From Acidimicrobiaceae bacterium (GTDB taxonomy: Bacteria > Actinomycetota > Acidimicrobiia > Acidimicrobiales > MedAcidi-G1): a stretch of 33,052 nucleotides of DNA. The stretch spans positions 1-33,052 of the forward strand of contig PBYV01000023.1 in the NCBI GenBank assembly GCA_002729765.1. Reading direction: 5' to 3'. A program made the position numbers and the translations under genes. Below are positions 1 to 8,042 of this stretch, piece by piece. Each line of letters starts with the position of its first letter. The first letter of the stretch is position 1. Under the pieces are notes generated by a model. That model was given only the letters and a program-made list of their open reading frames with translations, was not told the origin of the DNA and did not search any database.

Positions 1-215
1 TAGGTCTTTTAGTACTGGGTCCTGAAAGACTTCCAGAGTTCGCTAGAAAAATTGGGAGTTTCTTAAAAGAAGCGAAAAGAATGAGTAGAAGTTTTCAAGA
101 GGAACTTCGTAGCGCTGTTGAAGATCCTGATATTGAAAATAAAGCAAGAGCCCAAGGAGCTTTATTGTCGCAAGAAACACAAAAAAATTATGATCCAGAA
201 AACCAGAGCACTTAG
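1..215 (+). CDS. tatA: TatA/TatB-family translocase subunit (5' partial)
   Basis: The 3' end of a gene that begins left of the window, read from position 3 to a TAG stop at 213-215. The visible part begins GLLVLGPERLPEFARKIG, the conserved G-P-x-x-L-P amphipathic-helix region that follows the single membrane helix of TatA and TatB proteins. A charged, probably disordered tail of about 50 residues follows. These subunits form the twin-arginine pathway for exporting folded proteins, together with TatC. The next gene begins on the base after this stop, so the two are almost certainly co-transcribed. TatA and TatB cannot be told apart without the N-terminus; actinobacteria usually have tatA in this position. 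Confidence 0.85.
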   Translation, partial: GLLVLGPERLPEFARKIGSFLKEAKRMSRSFQEELRSAVEDPDIENKARAQGALLSQETQKNYDPENQST

Positions 216-983
216 GTGGTTTCTATAGAAAAAGATCGGATGCCTCTGCTTGGTCACCTGCAAGAGTTAAGAAAGAGATTATTGATATCTTTTCTTTCGA
301 TTTGCTTGAGTGGAATAGCTTGCTGGTTCTTATACGACACGATTCTCGAGTTCCTATTAGAGCCATATTGTCAAATACGAGATAATTCAGCTCCTGAACG
401 TATTTTTGGAACTGGGTGTGAGCTATTGGTAACTGACCCTCTTGAACCATTTAGTGTCAGATTGACAGTTGCAGGATACGGAGGAGTAATTCTTTCAATT
501 CCTATGTTGCTTTGGCAAGCGTGGCGTTTTATCGCACCTGGTCTACTTTCAAAAGAAAAAAAATTGGCGTTGCCTTTTCTACTCTCAGGAGTACTTTTAT
601 TTGTTGCAGGATCTCTTCTTGCTTACTGGAGTATTCCGCGTGCTCTTGACTTCTTAGTGGAAATCGGAGGACCTGATCTTGTCAGTGTATTTTCACCAGC
701 TAAATACATCGGTTTTGTGATAAAGATGATTGTTGCTTTTGGAATTGGATTTGAATTTCCGTTGTTTTTGATATTTTTGCAATTACTTGGAGTGTTGACG
801 CCGACTGCTTTACGAAAAAGCCGCAGATATGCGATTGTGGGAGTCGTTGCTTTGGTGGCGGTTTTAACCCCGAGCGGAGATCCTTTTACACTAATGATAC
901 TTTCTCTTCCTATGTTGCTATTTTATGAAATAGCAATACTTGTAGGTTCTTTACGGAATCGCAGGATGACGACAAAGGCGTGA
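216..983 (+). CDS. tatC: Sec-independent protein translocase TatC
   Basis: A 255-residue polytopic protein, the usual TatC length. Near the N-terminus is the family hallmark MPLLGHLQELRKRL, followed by about six hydrophobic segments. Loop sequences such as FSVRLTVAGYGG and the late LTPSGDPFT motif are typical of TatC, the receptor that recognises twin-arginine signal peptides in the cytoplasmic membrane. The GTG at 216 directly abuts the upstream stop. An ATG at 240 (residue 9) matches where many TatC proteins begin, so the start is uncertain by eight residues. The stop overlaps the GTG of the next gene at 980-983, indicating translational coupling in a tatA-tatC-helicase operon. Confidence 0.96.
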   Translation: MVSIEKDRMPLLGHLQELRKRLLISFLSICLSGIACWFLYDTILEFLLEPYCQIRDNSAPERIFGTGCELLVTDPLEPFSVRLTVAGYGGVILSIPMLLWQAWRFIAPGLLSKEKKLALPFLLSGVLLFVAGSLLAYWSIPRALDFLVEIGGPDLVSVFSPAKYIGFVIKMIVAFGIGFEFPLFLIFLQLLGVLTPTALRKSRRYAIVGVVALVAVLTPSGDPFTLMILSLPMLLFYEIAILVGSLRNRRMTTKA

Positions 984-2995
984 ATACAAACTTCCCGTAC
1001 GAATTGGATGAATTTCAAAAAAAAGCTTTCGAAGCTTTAGAGAATGAAAATTCAGTTCTGGTAACAGCTCCTACTTCCAGCGGAAAAACTTTAGTAGCAG
1101 AGTATGCAATCGGAAAAGCTCTTGAAGAAACTAAACGCCTTTATTACACAGCGCCGATAAAAGCTTTATGTAATCAAAAATTCCGTGATTTCTCAAATCA
1201 ATTCGGCGAAGAAAATGTGGGTCTTGTAACAGGGGATCATTCGATAAGAAGGGATTCAAAAATTATTGTAATGACTACTGAAGTCCTAAGGAACATGCTT
1301 TATACAACAAGTGGAGTTCCTGAGGATCTTTATTGTGTAGTTCTTGACGAGATCCATTTTTTAGAAGACCCGTATCGTGGAGCTGTTTGGGAAGAGATTA
1401 TTTTGACGTTGCCTCGAAGAGTTCTTCTTGTTGCTCTATCAGCGACAGTGTCTAATGCGGATGAACTTACGGATTGGATCCGTTCAGTGCGGGGAGATAT
1501 CGAGCAAATAAGACGCAGTACACGGCCGGTTCCCTTAAAAGGGTATTTTTTGGCTTCTGAAAAAAGGAGGAATTATCAATTAACTAAGATTGAAATACTG
1601 AAAAATGGAAAGCCTAATACTAAAGGGCAAATCTTTAAAAATACCCACAAGGGAAGAGATAGGCGAAATTATAAACGTTGGACGACTCCGCGTAGAAGCG
1701 AAATTGTGGCCGAGTTAAAGAAGTTGGAAATGTTGCCGGCGATCTATTTCATATTCAGTAGAAAAGGATGCGATGAAGCTCGCGACTCGATGATTAGGTA
1801 CGTAGGTGCACTTAACAACAAAGATGAGGGAAAGAAAGCAAGGAATTATGCTGAAGAAAAGTTTCAGTTACTTACAGTCGAGGAAAAGAGTATTTTGCGT
1901 GTTGATTCTCTTTTAGAAGGGCTTGAAAAAGGTTTTGCTTCCCACCACGCTGGAATGCTGCCAGTGTTCAAACAAACAATTGAAGAATTATTCTCTCTAG
2001 GTTTAATTAAGTTGGTGTTTGCTACCGAAACCTTAGCTGTTGGGGTGAATTTGCCCGCGAAGTCTGTAGTTGTAGAAAAACTGACCAAATTTAATGGTGA
2101 AGGCCACGACTTGCTGAAACCTAGTCAATTCACGCAGTTAACTGGAAGAGCAGGACGGCGCGGTATTGATGATGAAGGACACAGCTTTACGTGTTGGTCT
2201 CCGTTCGTACCTTTTAACGAAGTTGCGGATCTTGTTATGAGTAAAGAATTTGCGCTCACTTCTGCTTTTACACCGACTTACAATATGTTGGCGAATTTGT
2301 TATCTAGCCGAACTGAAGTAGAAGCTGCAGAATTGCTAGCTAATTCTTTCGCCCAATTCCAATGGGTTAGAAATACTAGAAACATAAATTCTGGAATACT
2401 AGAAGAAGTAGCACTTCGTAGAAATGTATTAGAAGAAACAGGATTAGCTGATGGTTGGGGTTTGACTGAGACAGGCATGCCGCTAACAAAGATATTTAAT
2501 GAATCTGATCTAATAATCACACGCTCTATCTCTGATGGGCTCTTCGAAGGACTGCGACCTGAAGAATTGGCGGCTCTAATATCTTGTTTCATCTTCAGAA
2601 ACAGAGGAAATGATTCACGGAGAGCGAAAAGGGAGGATGCGAAAACTTTTACAAATAGTCGGATTGAAGAGTTGATGTCGTTGAGTGCTGAAATTGAAAA
2701 AATTGAAGCCAGGAATGGGCTTGAACCGATCACTTCTCCAAATTCAGGATTCGCTAAAGTTCTATTTGATTGGGTTTCAGGTCAAACTTTAAGCGAAGTT
2801 TTAACAAGAGATTTTACGGGAGGAGAGTTTGTAAGAAACGTACGACTCTCAATTGATTTATTACAACAAATTTCTAATGTTTCAACTCCTGAGACATCAG
2901 ATCTAGCTAGACAGACAATCGGGCTAATGGAGCGAGGCGTTGTTTCTCTAAGTGGAGAATTTGAATCAGAAATTTTAGAAGAAGAAAGTTTGTAA
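980..2995 (+). CDS. helY: Ski2/HelY-family DEAD/DEAH-box helicase
   Basis: A superfamily 2 ATP-dependent RNA/DNA helicase of 671 residues. Visible motifs are the Walker A APTSSGKT (residues 30-37), DEIH (123-126), SAT (154-156), the ASHHAGMLP segment (about 320-328) and motif VI QLTGRAGRRG (386-395), the arginine-finger motif typical of Ski2/Mtr4-like helicases. A region rich in Lys and Arg sits near 200-240. The name helY rests on synteny: in mycobacteria helY follows tatA-tatC. Mycobacterial HelY is about 900 residues, so this protein is clearly shorter in its C-terminal part. It starts at a GTG overlapping the tatC stop, and its TAA directly abuts the next ATG. Its substrate cannot be read from sequence. 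Confidence 0.88.
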   Translation: MNTNFPYELDEFQKKAFEALENENSVLVTAPTSSGKTLVAEYAIGKALEETKRLYYTAPIKALCNQKFRDFSNQFGEENVGLVTGDHSIRRDSKIIVMTTEVLRNMLYTTSGVPEDLYCVVLDEIHFLEDPYRGAVWEEIILTLPRRVLLVALSATVSNADELTDWIRSVRGDIEQIRRSTRPVPLKGYFLASEKRRNYQLTKIEILKNGKPNTKGQIFKNTHKGRDRRNYKRWTTPRRSEIVAELKKLEMLPAIYFIFSRKGCDEARDSMIRYVGALNNKDEGKKARNYAEEKFQLLTVEEKSILRVDSLLEGLEKGFASHHAGMLPVFKQTIEELFSLGLIKLVFATETLAVGVNLPAKSVVVEKLTKFNGEGHDLLKPSQFTQLTGRAGRRGIDDEGHSFTCWSPFVPFNEVADLVMSKEFALTSAFTPTYNMLANLLSSRTEVEAAELLANSFAQFQWVRNTRNINSGILEEVALRRNVLEETGLADGWGLTETGMPLTKIFNESDLIITRSISDGLFEGLRPEELAALISCFIFRNRGNDSRRAKREDAKTFTNSRIEELMSLSAEIEKIEARNGLEPITSPNSGFAKVLFDWVSGQTLSEVLTRDFTGGEFVRNVRLSIDLLQQISNVSTPETSDLARQTIGLMERGVVSLSGEFESEILEEESL

Positions 2996-3604
2996 ATGAA
3001 CATTCACAAGGATCAAAGTTGGGGGTTTGCATCTCCATTACCTCGAAATGGCGTGGTCGTTCGTAGTAATAAAGAGTTATTAGAGAGGATCACTAGCTAC
3101 AAAAGAGAAGGAATAGATTTGCCTGTTTTTGGTTTATTGGGCGGTGACTTGTGGAGAACTTTGGGAGGGCGTAATGAAGAAACTCGACTTTACAAAGAGA
3201 ACGCTACTACCGTCGATGTTGATCTTGGCTGTGTATTACTTGATGGAAAAATCTACTGGTTCTGTGCACACATGCTTATAGGAAAAAAGTTTTCTGGGAG
3301 TAAGGTATTTATTTCAAATGCCGCGCATTACGGAAAAAATAACCCCGCGCCGAAAGCTCATCCTGGGGATGGTAAATTTGATATTCTGAAAGTCGAATTG
3401 TCGACGCTTCAGACTATTCAGGCAATAAAACGAGTTCAAACAGGGACTCACCTCCCTCATCCTGGAATCAAGTACGAAAGAGTTGAATCAAAACAATTTT
3501 CATTTAAGAAGAAAATGAAAATTGAAATTGATGGAAAGAGGATTGGTAAGTTTCAAAATGTTTCATTACGAATTGAAAATGAAGCATTAAGAGTAGTTGT
3601 TTAA
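2996..3604 (+). CDS. diacylglycerol kinase-like protein, C-terminal half only
   Basis: A 202-residue protein resembling the second half of DAGK/YegS-type lipid kinases. LLGGDLWRTLGG (about 48-59) corresponds to the LG(T)xNDxARTLG segment. VDLGCVLLDGKIYWFCAHMLIG, split around residues 73-95, matches the middle strand region. The C-terminal beta-sandwich shows APKAHPGDGKFDI, a GTHLPHPGI element, and a DGK...LRIENEALRVVV ending like the family's DGE...PxALxVxVP. The N-terminal nucleotide-binding part with the GGGDGT motif is absent, and there is no room for it because the ATG directly follows the helicase stop. Catalysis is therefore doubtful. I believe similar short proteins occur in other actinobacteria, but this is from memory. 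A lipid-binding or accessory role is only inference. Confidence 0.7.
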   Translation: MNIHKDQSWGFASPLPRNGVVVRSNKELLERITSYKREGIDLPVFGLLGGDLWRTLGGRNEETRLYKENATTVDVDLGCVLLDGKIYWFCAHMLIGKKFSGSKVFISNAAHYGKNNPAPKAHPGDGKFDILKVELSTLQTIQAIKRVQTGTHLPHPGIKYERVESKQFSFKKKMKIEIDGKRIGKFQNVSLRIENEALRVVV

Positions 3605-3627
3605 CTAAAGACAAGACTGTTCAAAAA

Positions 3628-4419
3628 ATGACATCAAACTTTATAAATGAAACAACCTTAGAAAGAGAGAGTGAGAATTCATGGACGGGAAACTTAAGTG
3701 AGAATTGGAACATAGGGAATATTCCAAACGGTGGTTATCTAATATCGGTTGTTTTAAGAGCCATGCAGGAACAAGCAGAATTTGAAAATTTACTTTCAGT
3801 GAATGCACATTATTTACGACCGGGGTCCACGAATGAGAAAGTAAAAGTTGATTCAGTAGTTCTTCGTAAAGGAAGCAACATTTCAACTTGTAGTGGTTCA
3901 ATGACACAAAATGGCAAGCTTTCACTACAAGTAATAGCAGCATTCGGAAGTTTGAAAAACACAGATAATCAATTTCCAAAAATTCAAAAAGATCCGCCAA
4001 TTATGCCTCCTCCAGAAAAGTGCCAAAAGAGATCGGCTGAAAATCAAGGTATTAACTTGCCAATTGAACAGAGAGTAGACGTACGAATAGCTGAGTTGGG
4101 TGAGAATTCAGAAAGGTCAGACCTTTATGGGTGGATAAAGTTTTGCGACTCAACCCCAGTTGATTCACTCGCGTTAGCGCTTTTCTCTGACGCTTTCCCT
4201 CCTTCAATATTTTCAAAGCTAGGAAGAGTTGGATGGGTACCTACCGTAGAGTTAACTGTTCAAGTGCGGAGTATTCCTGTAGAAGGGTGGCTAATGGGTC
4301 ATTTTTTCACAGATGATTTGCAAAATGGCACAATGGTTGAAACAGGTTGTCTTTGGGACAACGAAGGTTCTCTTGTGGCACAAAGCAGACAACTCGCTTT
4401 AATTAAGGCGCCTTCTTAA
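3628..4419 (+). CDS. acyl-CoA thioesterase-like double hot-dog protein
   Basis: A 263-residue protein resembling the thioesterase-like (4HBT_3/TesB-like) superfamily. The N-terminal NIPNGGYLISVVLRAM is the characteristic GxxxNGGYL segment before the long hot-dog helix. A second hot-dog repeat occupies roughly residues 150-260, with DSLALALFSDAFPPS as its helix and an ending of QSRQLALI. The expected activity is hydrolysis of acyl-CoA esters, substrate unknown. The gene lies 23 nt after the DAGK-like gene and is probably the last cistron of the tat operon. It converges on thiP, with 14 nt between the two stops and no obvious terminator hairpin. Confidence 0.8.
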   Translation: MTSNFINETTLERESENSWTGNLSENWNIGNIPNGGYLISVVLRAMQEQAEFENLLSVNAHYLRPGSTNEKVKVDSVVLRKGSNISTCSGSMTQNGKLSLQVIAAFGSLKNTDNQFPKIQKDPPIMPPPEKCQKRSAENQGINLPIEQRVDVRIAELGENSERSDLYGWIKFCDSTPVDSLALALFSDAFPPSIFSKLGRVGWVPTVELTVQVRSIPVEGWLMGHFFTDDLQNGTMVETGCLWDNEGSLVAQSRQLALIKAPS

Positions 4420-4433
4420 GTTTAATATTTGGG

Positions 4434-6062
4434 TCAATCTGATTTTCGTAGCAGCTCTACCAGGAAGATGCTTAGTGCTGTAATGCCGGCCAAGATGACA
4501 GAAAGTGCCATTGCTTGACCTCGTAGTTCTTCCCCAGGTGTGTTTAAGAGTCTGTAAATTACTAGGGGGGCGGTAAGAGTGTCGGGGTTTCTTGGCAGAA
4601 ATGAAGTGGCGCCGAATTCTCCCAAAGAAATAGCAAAAGAAAATCCAGCTCCGACTAGAAGTGAACGATAAGAGAGCTTCAAATCAATATTGAACCAACT
4701 TTTAAGAGGATTCACACCGAGAAGTTTAGAATTCTCATAGAACATCGCTGGAATACGCCGCATCGATGGGACAACGCTCCTGACAACAAAAGGAACACCT
4801 AGGAGCGCATGAAGCATCGGAATCATCCATTGTGAAGATCGTAAATTTGCCAAAGGACCACTAAAAGCAAGAAAAATGCCAAAACCAATTGTGACAGCAG
4901 AAACCCCTAGAGGAATGGACGATGAGACATTTAAAAAAGTAGAAAGTTTTCTACTTCCGTGAACGATAACTATGGAGACAAGCAGCCCAATGAAAAGAGC
5001 TATAAAAGATGCTAGAAGAGCAAAATGAAGGGAGTTCCATAAGGAAGAAATTGGAGCTATCGGGATCACATTCGTTCGCTTTGTCAACCCTGTGAAAAAA
5101 GTAAATAAACCTGAGCTGCCAGGGTTTAGTGAGCGTTCCAGAAGGGTAAAAATCGGTAATCCAAATAAACAAAACAGGTAAGTGAAATGGAAAACAATAA
5201 TTCCTTTTCGAGGTTTTCTTTTTATCTTGACAAAAAGGTCCTCTGGGAGGGATGTTTTTTTCTCAGCTCTTATAAGTGTCGAAGCTAAAAGAATTACAAA
5301 AGCTAATTGTATGAAAGCAAAAACGCTCGCTGTACTTATATCACCGCGCCATATTGCCTGTCTCCAAATTTCTGTTTCGATTGTTGAATTTTTTGGACCT
5401 CCGAGAATAAGAATCACTCCAAATGAGGTAACGCAAAAAAGAAATATCGTAGTTGCTGCTGAAAATAGTGCAGGACGTAAACGCGGGACAGTGATTTGAA
5501 AGAATGTACTTATCCTGCTGGCTCCAAGAATGCGAGACTGGCTTTCTGGGTGATCGTTTAAACCTTCCCAGAAAGTTGAAATTATTCGGATTGCTATAGA
5601 AGCATTGAAAAAAGTGTGTGCAAATAAAATTGCCCAAACTGTATGACGTAAGTTAACGGTCCCAGTATCCAGATTGAATCTCGCAAAAACAGCTGTAAAG
5701 GCACTTGCTACTACAACAGTTGGCAATACAAAAGGAATTGTAACTACGGCCCTAAGGAACCTATTTCCTCTAAAGTCATATTTTGTAAAAAGATAAATAG
5801 TGGGGAAAGCAAACAGAATTGAAAAAATGGTTGATAAAAGAGCTTGCCAAAGAGTGAACCATGCAATCGACCAAAACCTCGAACTGTCGAAAACTTCGCG
5901 TAGTGGACTGAAAGAGTAATTAAAAGTCTCTCTTAAAATATAGAAAACCGGTAGGAAAAATAAGAGAGTAAAGAAAGAGATGGGTAGTAACGCAATTCCC
6001 CATTCCTTGAAACGAATGAAAGACTTCAGCGAAGCACAGTTTCTGTCCATATTTGGGTCCAA
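4434..6062 (-). CDS. thiP: thiamine ABC transporter permease ThiP
   Basis: A 542-residue fused permease with two six-helix halves, close to the roughly 536 residues of enterobacterial ThiP. Each half carries an EAA-type cytoplasmic loop that would dock the ATPase: ...RILGASRISTFFQITVPRL in the first, and ...KLLGVNPLKSWFNIDLKL followed by SLGEFGATSFL in the second. It brings thiamine or its phosphates across the membrane from the binding protein. The longest frame begins at a TTG at 6062 inside thiB; the ATG at 6050 (residue 5) is at least as likely. Either start overlaps thiB by 25-37 nt, implying coupling. No ATP-binding gene (thiQ) follows, because the next gene is convergent. Confidence 0.9.
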   Translation of the reverse strand: MDPNMDRNCASLKSFIRFKEWGIALLPISFFTLLFFLPVFYILRETFNYSFSPLREVFDSSRFWSIAWFTLWQALLSTIFSILFAFPTIYLFTKYDFRGNRFLRAVVTIPFVLPTVVVASAFTAVFARFNLDTGTVNLRHTVWAILFAHTFFNASIAIRIISTFWEGLNDHPESQSRILGASRISTFFQITVPRLRPALFSAATTIFLFCVTSFGVILILGGPKNSTIETEIWRQAIWRGDISTASVFAFIQLAFVILLASTLIRAEKKTSLPEDLFVKIKRKPRKGIIVFHFTYLFCLFGLPIFTLLERSLNPGSSGLFTFFTGLTKRTNVIPIAPISSLWNSLHFALLASFIALFIGLLVSIVIVHGSRKLSTFLNVSSSIPLGVSAVTIGFGIFLAFSGPLANLRSSQWMIPMLHALLGVPFVVRSVVPSMRRIPAMFYENSKLLGVNPLKSWFNIDLKLSYRSLLVGAGFSFAISLGEFGATSFLPRNPDTLTAPLVIYRLLNTPGEELRGQAMALSVILAGITALSIFLVELLRKSD

Positions 6063-7069
6063 TTGTTTCGATTTCTTTCAATTTCATTAGGAGATATCAA
6101 ATTCAAATCACTGGGAATTGTTGGATAGATAGAAAAAGCGACCGGTAAAGAGGCTTCCGTCAGAACTGGCATCATAAACATATTAAGAGGGATATCTTCT
6201 TGAAAGCGTTGCGATAATAAAAAGTCAATTAAAGCCTCAGCTTCGGGCTTATTCTTTGTGTTCTTCAGTATTCCTGCATATTCGACTTGCTTGAAGCAAC
6301 TGTCCTCGATTATTGCAGTCGGAGGGATTTCAACGGGAGGATCCGAATAAATAAGTTCTGCTATTGGACTAGACGCGTAAGAAACCACTATTGAGTTTTC
6401 TCCGCCTCCAGCAATAAAGTCGCCATAATATGAACTTTCCCAGTCACTCGTTACGGACACACCATTTTGATTTAGGGTTTGCCAAAAACTTACCCAATTA
6501 CCACCAAAGTGTGAAATGGTCGCCAACAAAAAAGCTAAACCTGGTGAAGAAGTTTCAGGGTTTTGAACGACTAATAAATTTGAGTACGAGGGGTCAAGTA
6601 GATCATCGATACTTTTTGGTGGTGGAAAAGTATCATTAAATGAGTCCTTCCAGTAATTAAGGCAGACATGGCCATAATCAATTGGGGTCAAATAGTCAGA
6701 TTTTTCATAATCCAACTCTTCGGCTATTCGAGATTCAATCGGGGATGTGTAAGGAGTGAAAATGTTAGCATTCAACGCTCTGCCGAGAAAAGTGTTATCG
6801 ATTCCAAAAATGACATCCCCGATGGGATCGTTCTTTGTCAAAATTGAAGTTGAGATTAGCTGTCCAGTGTCACCCAAAGACAGTTGCTCGACGCTGATAC
6901 CCGTTTCGGAAGTAAATATGTCGAAAATACCTTCCGAAACAGCAAAGGAATCATGTGTAATGAGAGTGACGGATGATTCATTGAAGTCAGCCGTAACCTT
7001 TTCAGAATTCCCACAAGCAAGAATGCAAAGAAACATTGTAATCGCCGGGATTGTTAGATACTTTTTCAT
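6026..7069 (-). CDS. thiB: thiamine-binding lipoprotein ThiB
   Basis: A 347-residue extracellular solute-binding protein. A Lys-rich start, a hydrophobic core and a Cys at residue 19 (ILAC|G) indicate a signal peptide with a lipobox, so it is probably tethered to the outer face of the membrane. The mature protein begins with VTLITHDSFAVSEG, followed by EQLSLGDTGQLIS and DVIFGIDNTFLGRA, which align with the ThiB pattern (YTYDSF, LGDAG, DVVLGLDN). It should capture thiamine, thiamine phosphate or TPP for ThiP. A TPP riboswitch immediately upstream strongly supports the substrate. The ATG lies only a few bases past the riboswitch core, and the ribosome-binding GGAGG is inside the aptamer's 3' end. 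Confidence 0.94.
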   Translation of the reverse strand: MKKYLTIPAITMFLCILACGNSEKVTADFNESSVTLITHDSFAVSEGIFDIFTSETGISVEQLSLGDTGQLISTSILTKNDPIGDVIFGIDNTFLGRALNANIFTPYTSPIESRIAEELDYEKSDYLTPIDYGHVCLNYWKDSFNDTFPPPKSIDDLLDPSYSNLLVVQNPETSSPGLAFLLATISHFGGNWVSFWQTLNQNGVSVTSDWESSYYGDFIAGGGENSIVVSYASSPIAELIYSDPPVEIPPTAIIEDSCFKQVEYAGILKNTKNKPEAEALIDFLLSQRFQEDIPLNMFMMPVLTEASLPVAFSIYPTIPSDLNLISPNEIERNRNNWTQIWTETVLR

Positions 7070-7168
7070 ATTCCTCCGCTGGCATTATCCAGATCAGGTG
7101 CTCGGGTCAACTGCCCTCCGAAATCGGATTCAGTCCTCTCAGCTCGGACGGTCCGAGCTCCCCGTATG
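7067..7168 (-). promoter_or_regulatory. TPP riboswitch (THI element) controlling thiB-thiP
   Basis: Reading the minus strand, the conserved aptamer blocks appear in order: CGGGG; a strong P3 hairpin with arms AGCTCGGAC and GTCCGAGCT; the CTGAGAGG pyrimidine-sensor motif; an extra P3a stem (ACTG...CAGT enclosing CCGATTTCGG); GACCCG, which closes P2; and ACCTGATCTGGATAATGCCA followed by GCG. The P1 helix, placed by analogy with thiM, is CATA (7168-7165) paired with TATG (7070-7067), and that TATG contains the thiB ATG. The GGAGG ribosome-binding site follows GCG directly. Ligand binding should therefore hide both the start codon and the ribosome site, giving translational repression when TPP is plentiful. 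Confidence 0.95.
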
Positions 7169-7177
7169 TCAGTTCAT

Positions 7178-7208
7178 ATAGTATCCCATATGGGCCTACA
7201 AGTATAAA
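7178..7208. promoter_or_regulatory. candidate divergent promoter region with short palindrome
   Basis: Between the riboswitch and the SDR gene, the minus strand has TACTAT (7183-7178) spaced to start a transcript just ahead of the aptamer. The plus strand has TATAAA (7203-7208) ahead of the SDR gene. The perfect palindrome CCCATATGGG (7185-7194) falls in the spacer of both candidate promoters. Neither has a convincing -35 box. The promoters are inferred from spacing and AT-rich hexamers only. Confidence 0.3.
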
Positions 7209-7228
7209 TCGTTAGAAATAGGAGAATA

Positions 7229-8017
7229 ATGAGTTTCGATTCAATGCGAGTTTTAATTACAGGAGGAGGGACAGGGATCGGACGCGCGTGCGCAGAGTTG
7301 TTAGCAACACAAGGTGCGAAAGTTGTAATATGTGGCAGAACGTTGGAAACACTTGAAAAAACAGCGAAAGAAATACATTCCACTTATGGTGTCAAAGTTG
7401 ATTACCTGACTTGCGATGTAACGCAAGAAGAATCTGTTAAAGAGTGTTTGGCGAAGGCAGCTGGATCGTCAGAAGATCTAGCTGGAGTCATCGCTAACGC
7501 TGGTGGAGCGATTGGACTTGGCAGTTATCAGGATCTGAGTGCGGAGCAATACCTAGATACTCTAAAGCTCAATATTTTGGGAACAATGCACTGTGTGAAA
7601 CATTCGATTTCTTATCTCGCTAATAATGGTGGGGGATCCTTCATCGGAATGTCTTCAATAGCTTCTAGTTTGACACACCGTTTTTTTGGAGCGTACACAG
7701 TTTCAAAAGCAGGAATTGAAACAATGATGAAGAACGCAGCTGATGAGTACGGAGAGCAAAGAATTAGATTCAACGCTGTCAGGCCAGGTTTTATAGCAAC
7801 CGAAATGATGGAAGTAATTCCACGTGATAGCGAGATTTTCAAAAGTTATGTCGAAAATATTCCATTAGGTCAAGTAGGTAAACCTGAAGATGTTGCTTCA
7901 CTCGTTAGGTTTTTGATTGGACCGGAATCAAGCTGGATCACGGGCCAAACTTTCACTATTGACGGTGGACACTCCTTGAGAGCCGGGCCTGACTATTCAG
8001 AATTTTTTAATAATTAA
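7229..8017 (+). CDS. short-chain dehydrogenase/reductase (SDR)
   Basis: A 262-residue classical SDR. The NAD(P) loop TGGGTGIG is at residues 11-18, NAGG at about 90-93, catalytic Ser at 142-143 (MSSIAS), and YTVSK with Tyr156 and Lys160. The late PGFIATEM and the C-terminal GQTFTIDGGHSLR are family hallmarks. It interconverts an alcohol and a ketone, or reduces an enoyl or ketoacyl group; the substrate cannot be inferred. The start is supported by AGGAGA about 6 nt upstream of the ATG. The gene is monocistronic, divergent from the thiamine operon, and ends in a shared terminator hairpin. Confidence 0.93.
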   Translation: MSFDSMRVLITGGGTGIGRACAELLATQGAKVVICGRTLETLEKTAKEIHSTYGVKVDYLTCDVTQEESVKECLAKAAGSSEDLAGVIANAGGAIGLGSYQDLSAEQYLDTLKLNILGTMHCVKHSISYLANNGGGSFIGMSSIASSLTHRFFGAYTVSKAGIETMMKNAADEYGEQRIRFNAVRPGFIATEMMEVIPRDSEIFKSYVENIPLGQVGKPEDVASLVRFLIGPESSWITGQTFTIDGGHSLRAGPDYSEFFNN

Positions 8018-8042
8018 AAATAACTAGATTCTAGTTTTTTTC
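8013..8042. terminator. bidirectional intrinsic terminator
   Basis: AACTAG (8022-8027) and CTAGTT (8031-8036) form a stem with a 3-nt ATT loop. An A-tract (8016-8020) lies on one side and a run of T (8035-8041) on the other, so the hairpin plus U-tract works in both orientations. It separates the convergent SDR and YbaN-family genes. The stop codon of the latter (8033-8031) lies inside the stem. Confidence 0.7.

Noticed and set aside
2278-2733. 151-codon minus-strand frame inside the helicase gene
   Set aside because: A Ser-rich mirror of the helicase C-terminal region; no motifs and no independent promoter.
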